Part shown: one piece after another, positions 52,868-62,166 of the stretch
Position numbering within the stretch: position 1 is the first letter of the stretch
Layout of the letters: each line of letters starts with the position of its first letter
Assembly: GCF_025397995.1 (NCBI RefSeq)
Contig: NZ_CP104550.1
Location: 186,001 to 250,000 of the forward strand
Source of the DNA: Methanothermobacter wolfeii
GTDB lineage: Archaea; Methanobacteriota; Methanobacteria; Methanobacteriales; Methanothermobacteraceae
Direction: 5' to 3'
DNA length: 64,000 nt
The notes under the pieces: model-generated
What the model was told of the DNA's origin: nothing
Seen by the model: only the letters and a program-made list of their open reading frames with translations
Databases searched by the model: none
Position numbers and translations under genes: made by a program

Positions 52868-53974
52868 ATGGCATCCATCAAGGACTTATTTGATAAACTG
52901 GGCGGACTGACCCTTAAATCCTCAAAGAAGGTTGGGGAGGGTGTTCAGAAACCAGTCCAGAAGATCAGTGAGATAAAGCCCCCCAAACCTCCGGTAGGAA
53001 AACCGGGAAGAGTATTCGGGAGAGGATCTGGATCAGGAGGAGGACTTTTCAAAGGAAAATTTTCCCCAAAAAAGGGGTTCCTGGGTAAAAGGGGATCTTT
53101 AAGGCCTATAAGTCGAATGAAAATGACTCCTGAGGAGATAGAAGTATTCAAGGGGCTTATAGAGGCCGATAAACGACTCGAGGAAAGGGAGGATTCTGTT
53201 ACCCGGGAGACATATCAGAGGGCTTCCCTTGAGGAACTTCTCAGGGAGGAGGAGAAGGAACAGCTGGACCCCAAACTCATCATGATACTTGGAGGGTGTT
53301 CCGGCGCCATTCTACTGGTCGTGATGGTCATCCTTGGTTTTGGAATAGAAATAGGACTTGCGGTGATGATGGCGGTCCTTTTCATGGCCATGATCATGAT
53401 ATTTCTCCCCAACCTTCGGAAGGGAAAACGTTCCACTGAAGCATCAAGGGAGCTCCCCTTCGCCCTCCGTCAGATGGCAACTGAACTCAAGTCAGGGCTG
53501 GGGCTGCATGACAGCATGAGGTCGGTTGCAATGTCAGGTTACGGGGCTCTTTCTGAGGAGTTTGCAAGGACACTGGAGGAAATCAAATACGGTGAGACAA
53601 CCGAGAACGCCCTTATTGAGATGAGTAACCGGATAGAATCGGATGGTCTTAAGAGGGCTGTTTACCAGATTACAAGGACACTTAACAGTGGTGGTGACCT
53701 TTCAAAGACCCTCAATGTAATTGCAGATGATATAGCATATGAAATGAGGATGAAGCTCAAGGATTACTCCCAGAAACTGAACTCCTTTACAATGATCTAC
53801 ATGTTCCTGGCCATCCTGGGCCCTGTTATATTCCTTGTCATGCTCCTTGCAGCATCAACGGTTATGGGACCGGTTCTACCACCCATGGCCATCATACTCA
53901 TATACCTCTTCCTCTTCCCGCTCCTGGTGGGCTTCATGGCATTCATGATAAAGAGACTGGAGCCGAAGCTTTAG
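52868..53974 (+). CDS. TadC/GspF-type pilus platform membrane protein with basic glycine-rich N-terminus
   Basis: The 368-residue protein is the membrane platform for the preceding ATPase. Residues 1-85 are rich in Lys, Gly and Pro and are probably disordered (for example [10 protein letters not shown] and [10 protein letters not shown]). A first membrane pair lies at about residues 138-185, the T2SSF domain with [19 protein letters not shown] follows, and a second pair is near 300-360. It starts 12 bp after the ATPase stop. The first 85 residues are unlike typical TadC proteins and may bind the ATPase or the membrane surface. Confidence 0.87.
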   Translation: MASIKDLFDKLGGLTLKSSKKVGEGVQKPVQKISEIKPPKPPVGKPGRVFGRGSGSGGGLFKGKFSPKKGFLGKRGSLRPISRMKMTPEEIEVFKGLIEADKRLEEREDSVTRETYQRASLEELLREEEKEQLDPKLIMILGGCSGAILLVVMVILGFGIEIGLAVMMAVLFMAMIMIFLPNLRKGKRSTEASRELPFALRQMATELKSGLGLHDSMRSVAMSGYGALSEEFARTLEEIKYGETTENALIEMSNRIESDGLKRAVYQITRTLNSGGDLSKTLNVIADDIAYEMRMKLKDYSQKLNSFTMIYMFLAILGPVIFLVMLLAASTVMGPVLPPMAIILIYLFLFPLLVGFMAFMIKRLEPKL

Positions 53975-54006
53975 TCTTTTTAGATGATGTGACTGAAGTT
54001 CAAAAT

Positions 54007-54940
54007 TTAATCTTTTTTCAGTGCATGTAGAAGTTCATGGTATTTCTCTTCTCCAAGCAGGTGGATGAGTTCATGCTGCCTCTCCTCCCCTAGGACATGG
54101 AGGAGTTCATGGTACTTCTTTTCTCCAAGGGTATGGAGGAGTTCGTGGTATGCATCCTCAACTGTTAATTTAACATCAACCCTGAATCCAGCATTCCTGA
54201 GGCGGTTCATGAGGTCGGCAGTCTTTGGAAGCTTGAGATTCGCTCTTCTGATGATTTCAGGGCGGCTGAATATCTCTTCAGACCCCCCATCGGCAATTAG
54301 CCGACCATCGTTCAGTACGATTATTCGTTCTGCAAACTGGCTTATTATTTCAACATCATGGGAGGAGATGATAACGGTTATCCCATCCCTGCCAAGCTCA
54401 AGGAGTGTGTCGATGATGTCATCGGCTGCTTGGGGGTCAAGTCCGGCGGTTGGCTCATCAAGAACCATTATTTCAGGCTTCATTGCAAGGATACCTGCAA
54501 TTGCAATCTTCTTCTTCTCACCGCCACTGAGGTGGTGTGGGGGCCGGTCCCCATATCCACCCATACCAACCCTTCAAGGGATCCCCTGACCCGTCTCTCA
54601 ACTTCATCATCGTCAAGTCCAAGGTTCACCGGTCCGAATGCCATGTCTTCAAACACGGTGGGTGAAAATAGCTGGTCATCAGGGTTCTGGAATACTATAC
54701 CCACCCTCTGACGGAGTTTCATCAGTCCATCCTTGCTGTAGTCAATTTCAGCCCCATCAATAAGGATGCTGCCCTCTTTGGGTTTCAGTATACCGTTGAG
54801 GTGCAGAAGGAGCGTTGATTTACCGGCACCGTTGGGTCCTATCACAGCAACTCGCTCCCCCTTCTTTATCCTGAGGTTTATGTCTTTAAGGCAGGGATGC
54901 CGTCAGGGTAACTGTAGCTGAGGTCCTTTATTTCTATCAT
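54007..54940 (-). pseudogene. cbiO: CbiO cobalt ECF transporter ATPase, two frameshifts
   Basis: CbiO powers cobalt uptake with CbiMNQ. The coding sequence needs two one-base insertions to read through. One is near 54884, where the frame from ATG 54940 meets a stop after ALKT; adding one base restores [13 protein letters not shown]. The other is in the C-run 54570-54572, between VRGSLEG and [10 protein letters not shown]. With both repaired the protein has about 311 residues, Walker [10 protein letters not shown], signature HLSGGEKKK and Walker B DEPTAGLD. It ends in a tail of four HExxH repeats. Both defects are one-base contractions, so sequencing error is as likely as decay. Confidence 0.75.
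54010..54153 (-). repeat. Four tandem 12-residue HExxH repeats in the CbiO C-terminus
   Basis: Four units of about 36 bp encode YHELLHTLGEKK, YHELLHVLGEER, QHELIHLLGEEK and YHELLHALKKD. Each unit carries HELLH or HELIH, so two histidines are spaced i, i+4 with a neighbouring glutamate. This is a strong pattern for metal binding along a helix and is not part of the ABC ATPase fold. Confidence 0.85.
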
Positions 54941-55002
54941 ACTGGCATCACTGGAAGTTTCATTTTTTGCCTGGATCGGTGCCGGGGAATGTTCACTCTC
55001 TG

Positions 55003-55788
55003 TTATCCGGCGGCCGGCTGGATCAGGTAGAGGGCTGCAAGGAGGAAAATGTTCACTGCTATGAATATCACATCACCCCTGCTGATCCTGGAGTGTATGG
55101 TGTACATCCTGCTTTCAGGGCTGTAACCCCGGCTCAGCATGCCGAGGTAAACCTTTTCGCCCTGTTCATATGCCCTAAGGAACATCATGGCGATGGTTTC
55201 ACCGACCTTCCGCAGCCTCCACCTGTAGGGTGTTCTTTCATTCCATATGTCGAAGCATCTTGTTTTCTGGGCGTTCCTTATACGTTCCAGTTCATCGTAG
55301 AAGAAGAACAGGTACCTTACGGTGAGGTTGAGGAGCATGGCGAGATCCGCGGGTACCCCTATCCTCCTGGCCGAACCAACAAGTTCCTGCATGGATGTTG
55401 TTGAGGATAGGAGTATCACCGCTGTTACACTCACGGTGATCTTGGAGAGTAGAAGCAATCCAAAATTGAGTCCCTGCATGGTGATTTGGAGTCCTAGGGG
55501 ACCTGCCCATATAACATCACCGGGCCTTATGAAGGGCTGGAATAGGGCTATGAAGCCCCCGAAGGGCAGTATGAGGATAAGACGTTTAATAGCATAGGAA
55601 AGGGATACATTTGAGATGAATATCAATGTGAGAAGGTAAACTTCCATGATGGCAAGAATAAGGATATTGCTGGTTCCAACAGCATAGACTATTATCATGA
55701 ATGTTATGATGAGCTTCACCCGTCCATCAAGTCCATGGACGGGGCTTTCCTTGAGTGTTTCCCTTTCAATGTTTACAAGGTCTTCCAT
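55003..55788 (-). CDS. cbiQ: CbiQ, transmembrane T component of the cobalt ECF transporter
   Basis: CbiQ couples ATP hydrolysis by CbiO to the substrate-binding CbiM. The 261-residue protein has about five membrane segments and a cytoplasmic helical region with two XRX-type coupling motifs, SARRIG near residue 141 and LSRGYSP near residue 222. A further segment at the C-terminus is hydrophobic. It lies between cbiO (62-bp gap) and the PDGLE-domain gene (33-bp gap) on the minus strand. Confidence 0.93.
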   Translation of the reverse strand: MEDLVNIERETLKESPVHGLDGRVKLIITFMIIVYAVGTSNILILAIMEVYLLTLIFISNVSLSYAIKRLILILPFGGFIALFQPFIRPGDVIWAGPLGLQITMQGLNFGLLLLSKITVSVTAVILLSSTTSMQELVGSARRIGVPADLAMLLNLTVRYLFFFYDELERIRNAQKTRCFDIWNERTPYRWRLRKVGETIAMMFLRAYEQGEKVYLGMLSRGYSPESRMYTIHSRISRGDVIFIAVNIFLLAALYLIQPAAG

Positions 55789-55821
55789 TCAACTTCCCCT
55801 GTAGAAAAAAAATGGAGGATT

Positions 55822-56142
55822 TTAATCCTCCGAACTCTCATTTCCCTCTTCGCCTGCATCACCCTTGAATATGGCACCTATTCCATATGCAACTCCAAGG
55901 ACGAGGACTGTGCCCAGGACGAGTGATATAACCCCTCCAAGGGGACTGTCACCCAGCGCAGGTAATGTGTAATCAGGGAGGGGTGACTCAAGAACGGGCT
56001 CGGTTTCAGGGTTTGGCATAAGCTTTTCAGCAGTGCTCTCAAGTCCGTCAGGGTTTGAAGAGGCAAGGAATGGTGCAAGGACAGCTATCACCAGGGCGAT
56101 TATGAGGCCGCCAATCAGGAACTTTTTGTCTCTGGCTTTCAT
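55822..56142 (-). CDS. cbiN: CbiN-like PDGLE-domain membrane protein
   Basis: This 106-residue protein has one N-terminal membrane helix (residues 8-27), the diagnostic [13 protein letters not shown] motif that names the PDGLE family, an acidic proline-rich loop, and a second membrane helix near 72-93. It corresponds to the accessory subunit that assists CbiM in cobalt loading. The last 15 residues are acidic. Its start overlaps the cbiM stop by four bases, so the two are translated together. Confidence 0.9.
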   Translation of the reverse strand: MKARDKKFLIGGLIIALVIAVLAPFLASSNPDGLESTAEKLMPNPETEPVLESPLPDYTLPALGDSPLGGVISLVLGTVLVLGVAYGIGAIFKGDAGEEGNESSED

Positions 56143-56789
56143 TCTGCAGCCACCTCTTTTGGTTTTCCCCAGCTCTTGAATGAGAAGAGATCCGGGCGGG
56201 CGTTTTCTATTGCAAGGACAACGATGACCGTTATCGCGGCTTCAATGAGGCCTATGACTGCATGGTACAGTCCCATGAATGCAAGGCCTTCATTCAGCGG
56301 GAATGTCCCTGCAATCCACATTTCCACTGCACAGGCGATTGCAGCAAGGAATATGGATGCCCATGATGCTATCAAAACTGCAGGAACTTCTCCAATGGAT
56401 TTAGTTGCCCTGAATAGGTAGTAACCTGTGAAACCACCGATGATGCCCATGTTAAAGATGTTGGCACCCAGGGCTGTGACTCCACCGTCACCGAATATGA
56501 GTCCCTGAAGTATGAGTACTATCGATAGAAGGAGCACGGCAGCCCATGGGCTTGCAAAGACTATTGCAACAAGGGCAGCTCCGACCATATGGCCACTGGT
56601 ACCCCATGGTATCGGTATGTTCATGGCCTGTATTGCAAAGATTCCCGCTGCAAGAACTGCAAATAGCGGAATCTGTCTTTCTTTAAGATCTCTATTAGCC
56701 CACTGCAGACTGAAGTAGAGGGCTACAATGGCTATTATCCAGTATACGAGATACTGGGGGAATGGTATGAAACCATCGGGGATATGCAA
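56139..56789 (-). CDS. cbiM: CbiM, cobalt-binding S component
   Basis: CbiM binds Co2+ and determines specificity. The mature start MHIPDGFI supplies the N-terminal amine and His2 that coordinate the metal. The further metal ligands are in [13 protein letters not shown] near residues 65-77. The protein has 216 aa and about seven membrane segments. Translation begins at TTG 56789, with GGAGG nine bases upstream. A box A near 56841-56857 predicts transcription from about 56820, leaving a 30-base leader. cbiM heads the operon cbiM-N-Q-O. Confidence 0.95.
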   Translation of the reverse strand: MHIPDGFIPFPQYLVYWIIAIVALYFSLQWANRDLKERQIPLFAVLAAGIFAIQAMNIPIPWGTSGHMVGAALVAIVFASPWAAVLLLSIVLILQGLIFGDGGVTALGANIFNMGIIGGFTGYYLFRATKSIGEVPAVLIASWASIFLAAIACAVEMWIAGTFPLNEGLAFMGLYHAVIGLIEAAITVIVVLAIENARPDLFSFKSWGKPKEVAAE

Positions 56790-57133
56790 AATATTCGCCT
56801 CCTTTAAATTATTATTATGATTTCCATGACCTATATCATGATTTATATAATATAAAGCTTATTATGAGTATTACTATTTTTTCTTTTAATTTATATTACA
56901 GTAATAATCAGTCTGAGGGCAGGAAGGTGAAGGGACCCTCCCTGCAGGTATTCTGAAATCTATAGGGGGAAACAGACCTTAAGGAGATGATGGGATGGAT
57001 TATTAAAAATCAGGAGGATTTTATGTTATTGCTCATAATACACAAAATTTATATACCTTTTCCATAAAATGAAAAACATCATTATAAATCATTAATAATT
57101 GCCAATCGGGATTTAGTAATACTGGTGATAGAT
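56790..57133. promoter_or_regulatory. Divergent control region between cbiM and cdhA
   Basis: This 344-bp region holds both promoters. The cbiM box A is near 56841-56857. The cdhA box A, AATTTATATACC, is near 57046-57057, with a start expected near 57077 and a 57-base leader. The 8-mer TATTATGA occurs at 56813-56820 and 56860-56867, and inverted at 57033-57040 beside the cdhA box. The centre (56900-57000) is less AT-rich and contains no supported gene; two very short open frames with good ribosome sites overlap the cdhA promoter and were not accepted. Confidence 0.5.
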
Positions 57134-59473
57134 GTGGCACCTGAATCAAAAAAAGCCAAAGACCTGAAAGGGGATTTCTGGGATGCTAAGAACATCCAGA
57201 TATCCATAGGAAAAGTAATAACAGAGGAGGAGCCCCCTGAGGAAGTCAGGGGGCCTAAACCCATGCCCCATGTGACTGACCTTAGATCATGGGACATGAA
57301 ACTCCTTGAAAGATACGAACCCTTCTATGCACCCTTCTGTGATATGTGCTGTCTGTGTACCTATGGTAAGTGCGAACTGCTGGGGAAGAAGGGAGCCTGC
57401 GGTATAGACGCAGCCACCCAGCAGGCAAGAACGGTGCTCCTGGCATGCCTGATAGGGACAGCAGCACATGCAGGACACGCAAGGCACCTCCTAGAACACC
57501 TCATAGAAAAACTCGGGGAAGACCATGAGATAGACCTGGGCATGAATGTGGATATAGAGGCCCCTATAACAAGGACAGTCATGGGTAAAAGACCCCGGAC
57601 CCTGGGGGACCTCAGGGAGGTCATGGATTACGTTGAAGAGCAGATGTCACACCTCCTATCAGCATGCCACACAGGACAGGAGGGTGACAGCAAGGACTTC
57701 GAATCAAAGGCATTCCATGCAGGCCTCATGGATGACCTTGCAAGGGAGGCTGCGGATCTAGCCCAGATAGTTGCCCTGGACCTTCCAAAGGGTGATGAGG
57801 ACGCACCCCTCATTGAACTCGGATTCGGGACAATAGACACAGAAAAACCGGTTGTCCTCTGCATAGGACACAATGTACTCCCTGGTGCGGATATAGTGGA
57901 CTACCTTGATGAAAAGGGACTTGAAGAGGATGTGGAGGTCTGCGGGATATGCTGCGCAGCCATCGACATAACAAGGTACAACGATGCAGCCAAGGTTGTG
58001 GGACCTCTGTCAAAGCAGCTGCGGTTCATAAGAAGCGGCGTTGCAGACGTGGTGGTTGTTGACGAACAGTGCGTAAGGACGGACGTACTTGAAGAGGCCC
58101 TCAAGAACAGGTCCGCGGTGATTGCAACAACCGATAAGATGTGCCTTGGCCTCCCGGACATGACAGACGAGGACCCTGATAGGATCGTCAGGGACCTCAT
58201 CGAGGGAAACATAAAGGGTGCACTCATCCTTGACCCTGAAAAGGTGGGTGAAGTGGCTGTTAAAACAGCAATTAAACTCGCCCCGGAAAGAAAACCCCTT
58301 AAGAAGCTTCCAGATGTGGAGGAAATAATTGAACTGGCATCAGAGTGCACCGACTGCGGCTGGTGCCAGCGTGCATGCCCCAACAGCCTGCCTGTTATGG
58401 ATGCTGTGAAGAAGGCTGCAGAGGGAGACCTCAGCCAGCTCGAGGAAATGGCGGTTGAGGAGCTCTGCTACACCTGCGGAAGATGCGAACAGGAATGCGA
58501 AAGGGGAATACCCATAGTCTCCATGGTCACAAAGGCCGGTGAGAGAAGGGTCAAGGACGAGAAATACAAAATAAGGGCAGGAAGGGGCCCTGCCCAGGAC
58601 GTTGAAATAAGACGTGTAGGGGCACCCATAGTACTGGGCGACATCCCTGGCGTGGTGGCCTTCGTAGGGTGCTCAAATTACCCTGCGGGCGGAAAGGATG
58701 TTGCCCTCATGGCAAAGGAGTTCCTTGAGAGAAACTACATAGTGGTAACAACCGGTTGCGGTGCAATGTCCATAGGCGAATACCGGGATGAAGACGGACA
58801 GACCCTCTATGAGAAATATGGTGGAGAATTTGATGCAAAGGGACTCGTGAATATGGGGTCCTGCGTTTCAAATGCCCACATTTCAGGTGCCGCAATAAAG
58901 ATAGCAAACATATTCGCACAGAAACCCCTTGAGGGAAACTTTGAGGAGATAGCAGACTACATACTCAACCGTGTCGGTGCATGTGGAGTTGCATGGGGCG
59001 CATACTCCCAGAAGGCGGCTGCAATAGCAACAGGTGTCAACAGGTGGGGGATACCTGTAGTACTCGGACCCCACGGATCAAAATACCGCAGATTATTCCT
59101 TGGAAGGGCCGATGATGAAGAAAAATGGAAACTCAACGATCTAAGAACCGGAGAGGTTATCGACGGCGAACCCGCCCCCGAACACCTCCTCTACGCCGCA
59201 GAAAACAGGGAGGAGGTCACGGTCATGATAGCAAAGCTCTGCATAAGGCCAACGGACACCCCAAAGGGACGCCAGATGAAACTCAGTAACTACATAGACC
59301 TCCACAGGAAGTACTTCGGCACGATACCTGACGACATCGACAAGTTCATAAGGACAGAGAAGGACATCCCGATAGTCTACAAGAAGGACGTGATGAAGAT
59401 ACTTGAAGAGAAAAACTGGAAGCCAAGGAAGGTTCCAAAGGAACCATCCCTTATGGAAATGGAGAAGGGGTGA
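57134..59473 (+). CDS. cdhA: CODH/ACS alpha subunit (carbon monoxide dehydrogenase)
   Basis: CdhA reversibly reduces CO2 to CO at a Ni-Fe-S C cluster, providing the carbonyl of acetyl-CoA. The 779-residue protein has the N-terminal cluster motif [19 protein letters not shown], two ferredoxin-type motifs ([12 protein letters not shown] and [11 protein letters not shown]) typical of archaeal alpha subunits, and C-cluster cysteines in [17 protein letters not shown] and [15 protein letters not shown] four bases before GTG 57134 supports that start over GTG 57125. It is the first of six genes in the order A-B-C-cooC-D-E. Confidence 0.96.
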   Translation: MAPESKKAKDLKGDFWDAKNIQISIGKVITEEEPPEEVRGPKPMPHVTDLRSWDMKLLERYEPFYAPFCDMCCLCTYGKCELLGKKGACGIDAATQQARTVLLACLIGTAAHAGHARHLLEHLIEKLGEDHEIDLGMNVDIEAPITRTVMGKRPRTLGDLREVMDYVEEQMSHLLSACHTGQEGDSKDFESKAFHAGLMDDLAREAADLAQIVALDLPKGDEDAPLIELGFGTIDTEKPVVLCIGHNVLPGADIVDYLDEKGLEEDVEVCGICCAAIDITRYNDAAKVVGPLSKQLRFIRSGVADVVVVDEQCVRTDVLEEALKNRSAVIATTDKMCLGLPDMTDEDPDRIVRDLIEGNIKGALILDPEKVGEVAVKTAIKLAPERKPLKKLPDVEEIIELASECTDCGWCQRACPNSLPVMDAVKKAAEGDLSQLEEMAVEELCYTCGRCEQECERGIPIVSMVTKAGERRVKDEKYKIRAGRGPAQDVEIRRVGAPIVLGDIPGVVAFVGCSNYPAGGKDVALMAKEFLERNYIVVTTGCGAMSIGEYRDEDGQTLYEKYGGEFDAKGLVNMGSCVSNAHISGAAIKIANIFAQKPLEGNFEEIADYILNRVGACGVAWGAYSQKAAAIATGVNRWGIPVVLGPHGSKYRRLFLGRADDEEKWKLNDLRTGEVIDGEPAPEHLLYAAENREEVTVMIAKLCIRPTDTPKGRQMKLSNYIDLHRKYFGTIPDDIDKFIRTEKDIPIVYKKDVMKILEEKNWKPRKVPKEPSLMEMEKG

Positions 59474-59477
59474 TCCC

Positions 59478-59990
59478 ATGAATGACCGTATAATACCATG
59501 GCAGCCAACGGTTATAGCAGGGCCAAAGCAGGCAATGCTCGTAACCCCTGAAACAGCCGTAATGATGATCAAAAAGGCCAAGAGGCCCCTCATGGTGGTG
59601 GGTCCCCTTGCAAAACGCCAGCCAGTACTTGACCACACACTGAAGATAATGGAAAGGTGGGATCTGCCTGTTGTAACAACTGCAGACACCTTCAGGGTGT
59701 TCAATGAGAGGGGTGTTGAAACAGAGCCCTACGGCATAGTTGAGATAACCAACCTCCTGAAGGACCCTGAATGGAGGGGTGTCAGGGGTGAGGGTCAGCA
59801 TGACCTCGTGATATTCATAGGATGCATATACTACATCGCATCCCAGGGCCTGTCAACCCTGAAACACTTCGCACCACATATAAAGACACTCACAATATGC
59901 AAAACATTCCATTCAAACGCAGATGCATCATTCCCTAACATGGATGATGAGGAATGGTTCAGATACCTTGAAAAGATGCATGAAGATTGA
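59478..59990 (+). CDS. cdhB: CODH/ACS epsilon subunit
   Basis: The epsilon subunit forms the alpha2-epsilon2 subcomplex and has a nucleotide-type Rossmann fold that may bind FAD. The 170-residue protein contains [12 protein letters not shown] near residue 37, [11 protein letters not shown] and the [20 protein letters not shown] terminus. ATG 59478 has GGGGTGAT upstream and lies four bases after the cdhA stop. A longer frame from 59403 overlaps cdhA and is not used. cdhC follows after 12 bp. Confidence 0.94.
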   Translation: MNDRIIPWQPTVIAGPKQAMLVTPETAVMMIKKAKRPLMVVGPLAKRQPVLDHTLKIMERWDLPVVTTADTFRVFNERGVETEPYGIVEITNLLKDPEWRGVRGEGQHDLVIFIGCIYYIASQGLSTLKHFAPHIKTLTICKTFHSNADASFPNMDDEEWFRYLEKMHED

Positions 59991-60002
59991 TGGAGGAATT
60001 CA

Positions 60003-61385
60003 ATGTTTGAAGACATACCCGTTGATGTAAGTCCAATGCATGAGGGGGAAAGGATAAGATCAGCAAACATGTTCGTTGAACTGGCAGGCCCCAAATCAAT
60101 AGGAGCCGAGCTGGTTCAGGTAAAGGACAGTGTCGAGGATGGAAAGATAGAGGTTATAGGGCCGGACATCCCTGAAATGGAACAGGGCCAGATCTACCCC
60201 TTTGCCATAAGCATAGAGATAGGTGGGGGGGAACTTGAGGAGGAACTTGAGGGTGTTATTGAAAGAAGGGTCCACGAGCTCTGCAACTATGTCAAGGGAT
60301 TCATGCACCTCAACCAGAGGGACCAGATATGGTGCCGTGTAAGCACAGAGGCCAGGGATGCAGGATTCAGACTTGAACACCTTGCAAGGGCACTCTCGGT
60401 TCTCTTCAGGGAGGAATTCCCCATAATAGAGTCAATATCCGTGACCATAATCACAGATGAAAAGGAGGTTGAATCCTTCCTTGAAACCGCAAGGGAAAAA
60501 TATGATTTAAGGGACTCCAGGGCAAGGGAACTCTCAGACGAGGATGTTGATGTCTTTTACGGCTGTCTGATGTGCCAGTCCTTTGCACCCACCCATGTAT
60601 GTGCAGTGACACCAGACAGAACAGCCCTGTGCGGAGCAATAAACTGGTTCGACTGCAGGGCAGCATACAAGATGGATCCTGAGGGACCAATATTTGAGAT
60701 TGAAAAGGGAGAAGTGCTTGACGCAGAGAAGGGAGAATATGAAGGCATTAACGCTGCAGTTGCAGAACATTCACAGGGAACAACAGAGAGGGTCTACCTT
60801 CACAGCATATTCGGATACCCCCACACATCCTGCGGATGTTTCGAGGCAGTGGCATTCTACATACCCGAACTGGACGGTATAGGTATAGTGAACAGGGACT
60901 TCAGGGGAGAAACACCTCTGGGAATACCATTCTCGGCGATGGCAGGCCAGTGCTCCGGCGGAAAACAGGTTGAAGGATTCTCAGGCCTCAGCCTGGAATA
61001 TATGAGGTCACCGAAATTCCTCCAGGCAGATGGAGGATACTCAAGGATAGTGTGGATGCCAAAGGAACTCAAGGATTCATTAATAGAATTCATTCCAGAG
61101 GACCTCAGGGATAAGATAGCAACCGAGGAGGATGCAACATCCATAAAGGAGATCAGGAGGTTCCTAAGGGAGAAGGGCCACCCTGTCCTTGAAAGGGCGG
61201 CTGCAGAACCTGAACCCGAGGCTGAAGAGGAGGAGGAGGCAGAAGAGATAACCATGGAAGAGGCCCCCTCAACAGTACCCGTAGTTTCATCCCCTGAAAT
61301 GAGCGTCCCAGTTGCCGGTGGATTCAGAATAATCCTCAAAAATGCCAAGATCTACGCTGAAAGCGTGATAATAAAACGTGAATAG
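60003..61385 (+). CDS. cdhC: Acetyl-CoA synthase (CODH/ACS beta subunit)
   Basis: CdhC assembles acetyl-CoA from CO, a methyl group and coenzyme A at the A cluster. The 460-residue protein has A-cluster cysteines in CLMCQSFAPTHVC and TSCGCFEAVAFY, plus the WFDCRAAYK segment. It lacks the N-terminal CODH-binding domain of bacterial ACS, as in all archaea. The C-terminal 70 residues contain a glutamate-rich linker before a conserved tail (GGFRIILKNAKIY). It is followed after 15 bp by cooC. Confidence 0.96.
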   Translation: MFEDIPVDVSPMHEGERIRSANMFVELAGPKSIGAELVQVKDSVEDGKIEVIGPDIPEMEQGQIYPFAISIEIGGGELEEELEGVIERRVHELCNYVKGFMHLNQRDQIWCRVSTEARDAGFRLEHLARALSVLFREEFPIIESISVTIITDEKEVESFLETAREKYDLRDSRARELSDEDVDVFYGCLMCQSFAPTHVCAVTPDRTALCGAINWFDCRAAYKMDPEGPIFEIEKGEVLDAEKGEYEGINAAVAEHSQGTTERVYLHSIFGYPHTSCGCFEAVAFYIPELDGIGIVNRDFRGETPLGIPFSAMAGQCSGGKQVEGFSGLSLEYMRSPKFLQADGGYSRIVWMPKELKDSLIEFIPEDLRDKIATEEDATSIKEIRRFLREKGHPVLERAAAEPEPEAEEEEEAEEITMEEAPSTVPVVSSPEMSVPVAGGFRIILKNAKIYAESVIIKRE

Positions 61386-61400
61386 GTCAAGAGTGATCCT

Positions 61401-62156
61401 GTGATAATAGCAGTCAGTGGAAAGGGCGGAACCGGAAAAACAATGTTTTCAGCTTCCCTTATAAGGATACTTGCATCAACAGGGGCAGATGTCCTTGCAA
61501 TAGATGCTGACCCCGATTCAAATCTTCCAGAGGCCCTGGGTGTGTCCGTTGACCGGACGGTGGGTGATGTCAGGGAACAGCTTAAGAGGGACACCGCAGA
61601 GGGCAGGATACCCCCATCAGCAAATAAATGGGACATGCTTGACTATCGTGTGATGGAATCAATAGTTGAAACAGAGGACTTTGACGTCCTTGTAATGGGC
61701 AGACCCGAGGGAAGCGGCTGCTACTGCGCTGTTAACACAATGCTGAGAAAGATAATTGAGAACATAGCCAGTAACTACGACTACATCGTAATTGACACGG
61801 AAGCAGGTCTGGAACACCTCAGCAGGAGGACAACACAGAACGTTGACGTCATGATAGTTGTAACCGACCCCTCAAAGAGGGGGGTGCTGACTGCAAGGAG
61901 AATACTTGAACTCTCAGAACAGCTTGAAATACGCTTCAGGGAGATATTCCTTGTCCTCAACAGGGTAAGGGATGAGGACCTTGAAAGACTGAAAGAGGGC
62001 GTGGAGAGGGAGGGTATTGAGGTTATAGGCGTCATACCCGAGGACCCTCTGGTATCAGAGTATGATATGGAGGGAAAACCACTCTATGAATTACCTGAAG
62101 ATTCCGCATCATTCAGGGCCATAAAGAAGGTGGCTGAAAGGATACTAAATCTATAG
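61401..62156 (+). CDS. cooC: CooC-type nickel-insertion ATPase
   Basis: CooC inserts nickel into the CODH C cluster. The deviant Walker A GKGGTGKT is at residues 8-15, and the CxC nickel-binding pair is in GSGCYCAVN near residue 112. Asp-rich switch motifs IDADPDSN and VIDTEAG are also present. The length of 251 aa is typical. Translation starts at GTG 61401. Its place between cdhC and cdhD makes it a dedicated maturation factor for this complex. Confidence 0.93.
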   Translation: MIIAVSGKGGTGKTMFSASLIRILASTGADVLAIDADPDSNLPEALGVSVDRTVGDVREQLKRDTAEGRIPPSANKWDMLDYRVMESIVETEDFDVLVMGRPEGSGCYCAVNTMLRKIIENIASNYDYIVIDTEAGLEHLSRRTTQNVDVMIVVTDPSKRGVLTARRILELSEQLEIRFREIFLVLNRVRDEDLERLKEGVEREGIEVIGVIPEDPLVSEYDMEGKPLYELPEDSASFRAIKKVAERILNL

Positions 62157-62166
62157 AGGTGTGTTT

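Noticed and set aside
57011-57070. Short frame with a GGAGG site in the cbiM-cdhA region
   Set aside because: It encodes only 14 residues and covers the cdhA box A, so it would be upstream of, or interrupted by, the promoter.
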